Of a stretch of DNA of 64,000 nt, positions 61,358-64,000 are shown one piece after another. Numbering within the stretch: the first letter of the stretch is position 1; each line of letters begins with the position of its first letter. Below the pieces are notes generated by a model. That model was given only the letters and a program-made list of their open reading frames with translations, searched no databases and was not told the DNA's origin. Made by a program: the position numbers and the translations under genes. Source of the DNA: Pelecanus crispus (Eukaryota > Chordata > Aves > Pelecaniformes > Pelecanidae); assembly GCF_030463565.1 (NCBI RefSeq), contig NC_134676.1, positions 31,249,228 through 31,313,227 of the forward strand, written 5' to 3'.

Positions 61358-64000
61358 CTGGACAAAATCCAGGCTGCAAAAGCTTTCTCTGCCCCTGAAA
61401 TGATGTGTTCTTTGGTTTGCAACTTTGTAGATAGAGAGCTTTATTATAAATCCATGCCTTTGTTTGGAAAAATAACTCCTGGAATTTAAAACCACAATTA
61501 GGCCTGAATGAAGCATCTCAGTAAGGAGTGAAATCTTTTCTTCTGCTGCACAGTTATCTAATTTCCACTGAAAAGTCCCAGGAGTAGCTTGTTTATTTTT
61601 AACCAATCTTTCTTGTGTGTAAGGAAACTCTAATAATTTTGGAGCTAAATATTTCAATTTGTATGCTAAAGGCAGAACAACATGAACTTCACAGTGACAG
61701 AACATATTAAAATCTCATAATGAAACTAAGAGATGAGCCCTCCAGCATGCTGTGGATAGGGAAGTCTTCATGAAGTATATATATAGTTGACTCAAAACTG
61801 AAGGCTGCTGGTGTCACTGTTTTTATATAAAGAGCTGCTGCTCTATATAGAAAGAGCAGGTGGACAGACTCCTGACCAAGGGAATACAAACGTGGGCAAA
61901 GAAGGAAGCAAGAACCAGTCTAGAAATAAATGTCAGAAAAGCAGAGGCCACACAGCTGCAGGCCCAAACTGATAGGGAGAGGTGTGACATGCATATGCAT
62001 GAAGCAAACAGAATTTCATAACAGCACAGCCTTAGAAAATGGATTATGGACTTACAAGTATGGGGTCAGAAAATTCACTTCAAGGAGTGTGGCATCCCTT
62101 CTCCCTTCCTGAAAGGTAAAGCTCAGACTTTGGTGTGAAGCTGGATATGGCTGTGAGTACACTGAGGTGGAAAAGGCACGTCTTCATCCCCTACAGACTA
62201 GGCAGATGCCAGGCTGTTCTTTCAGGATGTAGCATAGCATGAGACCCGCACATGAGGGTAATTCAGCTGCAAAGTAGCAAGCAAAGGTTGAGAAGACAGG
62301 TGAGCTATGCTAATTTACTATCTCTGGGAGTGCTGGGATAGGAAAGGCTCAGGAGGCGCAGTCACACCCAAGGAAACAAGAAGAAGGAACTACAAAAACA
62401 AGTCATTACAATGGACATGTTTGTCAAGGGACAGAACTTGGAGAAGACTGTCAGTGGTCCTGAAAAATGTTCCTGGATACATGCCTTGCATTAAGCCCTC
62501 TCCAAGCTTGTGTGGTCCTATTGCATGCAAGGTGCATGAGTGAATTGGTTTTTTACCTGTCACTAGCTGGTTTCGATAAAGTCTACGTAAAGAATCAGCA
62601 GTTCTCAGCACTGTGTGTGACAGAATGTATAAATCAGGAGGACTGGCTATCCAGAGGCCATGGCACATGTATCTATCAGATCGCCCCATAACTGAGTCCA
62701 ACACAACTCACCATTATGCCACCAAAAGGAATCCAAGGTTGAATGTACCTCTTTATTTTGTCTTTTTTTTTTTTTTTCTTTTGAAGATCCTGACGTATTG
62801 ATCATCACAAACTATGTCAGGTTGAGATTTGTGACCTGGGTGGCTGGTTCTTGCTAGGGATAGGATGCAAGCAGGGAAAAAGGAGGAAGTGTTGACTGGA
62901 ACAGTACCTGGATGATACAGCTTACAGACTCAGGAGGCTCTTTGCATTTCATGGGACATGTGGGTGTACAGCCCACTGCAGGATCGTGAAGTCTGAAAAG
63001 GGAATGCATGCCATGCTGCTCAGCAGGGCACAAATGGCTGTGTGGACTGAGGGACTGCTGTTTCTCAGACAGACTTTTATCTATGGCTTCCACTTTGTGA
63101 CTTTATTGCTATTGAGGTTTAGATGGCTTTCGCCAGGTATAGAGGCACTATTGTTTGTGCAGGTGCTTCCACATTAAAAAATAAGAGCACTGTATACAGC
63201 CAGTCAAAAGTGCCTTTCCCATACATAAGAAATCAGCAAAACAAGAAAAAAAACACAAGAGTAAATTCCTGGGAGAGAGAGAAGTGCAAACACTTTGTAC
63301 AAACATGTCCATCTTTCTCCCTTTTGGCAGTACAAAACAAATTCTCAAAGCAAAACCGGCAGCTGAACTCTGTCAGCAAGAAAAGTGCTTATTCCCATAC
63401 AGGTGTAATGCTCAGAAAACATAAAGCCTGTCAATTGCACAGGCCACCCCTCCCACATCCTTAGAGGTGTGTTACTGTCATGGTTTGGTCTCTGCTTCCA
63501 GCATATTTCCAGCTTTTCTACATACAGCTGATATTCATTCCGACTGGTTAAGTAAAATTTGTTCTTGCTGCTGCTGTTGTGTGCTTTTTAATATTTGTCT
63601 GTGTTCATCACAGGGCTGGCTGCCTGTGTCTGAAAAGCTGCTAATGTCTGTGAATGAGCCACTGCATACAGCAAGCAAGGCCCAGTGGAAAGCCCAGCAA
63701 TAGGCAATACAGAAAATACTGGTTGATTCTTCTGTTGCTTTTTTCCAGATTAAATCACTTTGTTGTTCATCATCCCACCTGTAAAAAAGGGTTATGTTCA
63801 TTAAGCTAGAGGAATATTGCACTGTTCTTTTTTTGTGTGTCTCTTTTTCATATGCATGTTTGCTGCTGTAATGCATTGACTTGCTGAAGCACGTGCTAGA
63901 TATATCTATTTCCTCACAGTTTTTCTACTCACATGAGCTACCTGACACATAGCTATTTCTGGATATGTAGCCTGCTGAACATCACAGGTATCACTGTTGA

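Larger units (their letters stand above)
57216..64000. other. Intergenic DNA to the window end, only simple repeats recognised
   Basis: No exon or clear transposon seen. Simple repeats at 59.45 and 61.33 kb are listed separately; a T run lies at about 62762-62777. Confidence 0.5.

Noticed and set aside
25400-64000. KCNV2 or another known VLDLR neighbour downstream
   Set aside because: KCNV2 has a long first coding exon with channel motifs; no such frame is present, so the gene must lie beyond the window.

Overview
The window is bird nuclear DNA. It carries one complete protein-coding gene, VLDLR (very-low-density-lipoprotein receptor, known in birds as the oocyte vitellogenesis receptor). 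The gene lies on the + strand from about 10.35 kb to at least 25.4 kb, in 19 exons with compact introns. The avian assignment rests on the many CR1 LINE copies, a solo endogenous-retrovirus LTR of a type I know from neoavian genomes, and the chicken-like VLDLR protein. VLDLR is Z-linked in chicken, so a Z-chromosome origin is likely, but nothing in the window proves it.

Layout. 1-9.6 kb is AT-rich upstream DNA. It holds a heavily decayed CR1/L3-type LINE (about 1.38-2.72 kb), a possible MIR-like SINE and a short CR1 3' tail at 7.2 kb. 9.64-11.15 kb is a CpG island with a GCCGA pentamer array, a GC box, an AP-1 site, a TATA-like box and VLDLR exon 1. Exons 2-19 run from 14.86 to 24.79 kb. The 3' UTR follows, with a dense cluster of Pumilio-type motifs and a first AATAAA at 25.38 kb. 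25.4-64 kb is intergenic. It holds three CR1 3' fragments in a row (30.1-31.9 kb), a solo LTR (32.77-33.31 kb), a MIR-like SINE (35.9 kb), a 5'-truncated CR1 (50.5-51.7 kb) and a nearly full-length but inactivated CR1 (52.85 to about 57.2 kb). I found no second host gene.

Protein. The spliced reading frame is 2,691 nt and encodes 896 residues. In order these are: signal peptide, eight LDLR class A repeats, EGF-A and EGF-B, a YWTD beta-propeller, EGF-C, an O-linked sugar domain on its own 84-bp cassette exon, a transmembrane helix, and a short tail with an NPVY endocytosis signal. All six cysteines of every class A and EGF repeat are present. Every splice junction is phase-consistent, and 17 of 18 introns are GT-AG. 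Intron 8 uses a GC donor.

I see no clearly new biological system. The observations most worth following up are the four Pumilio motifs in the proximal 3' UTR, the GC-AG intron, the weak donor and 9-nt duplicated context around the alternative exon 16, the pentanucleotide repeat in the promoter, and the precise way the long CR1 copy has been disabled.
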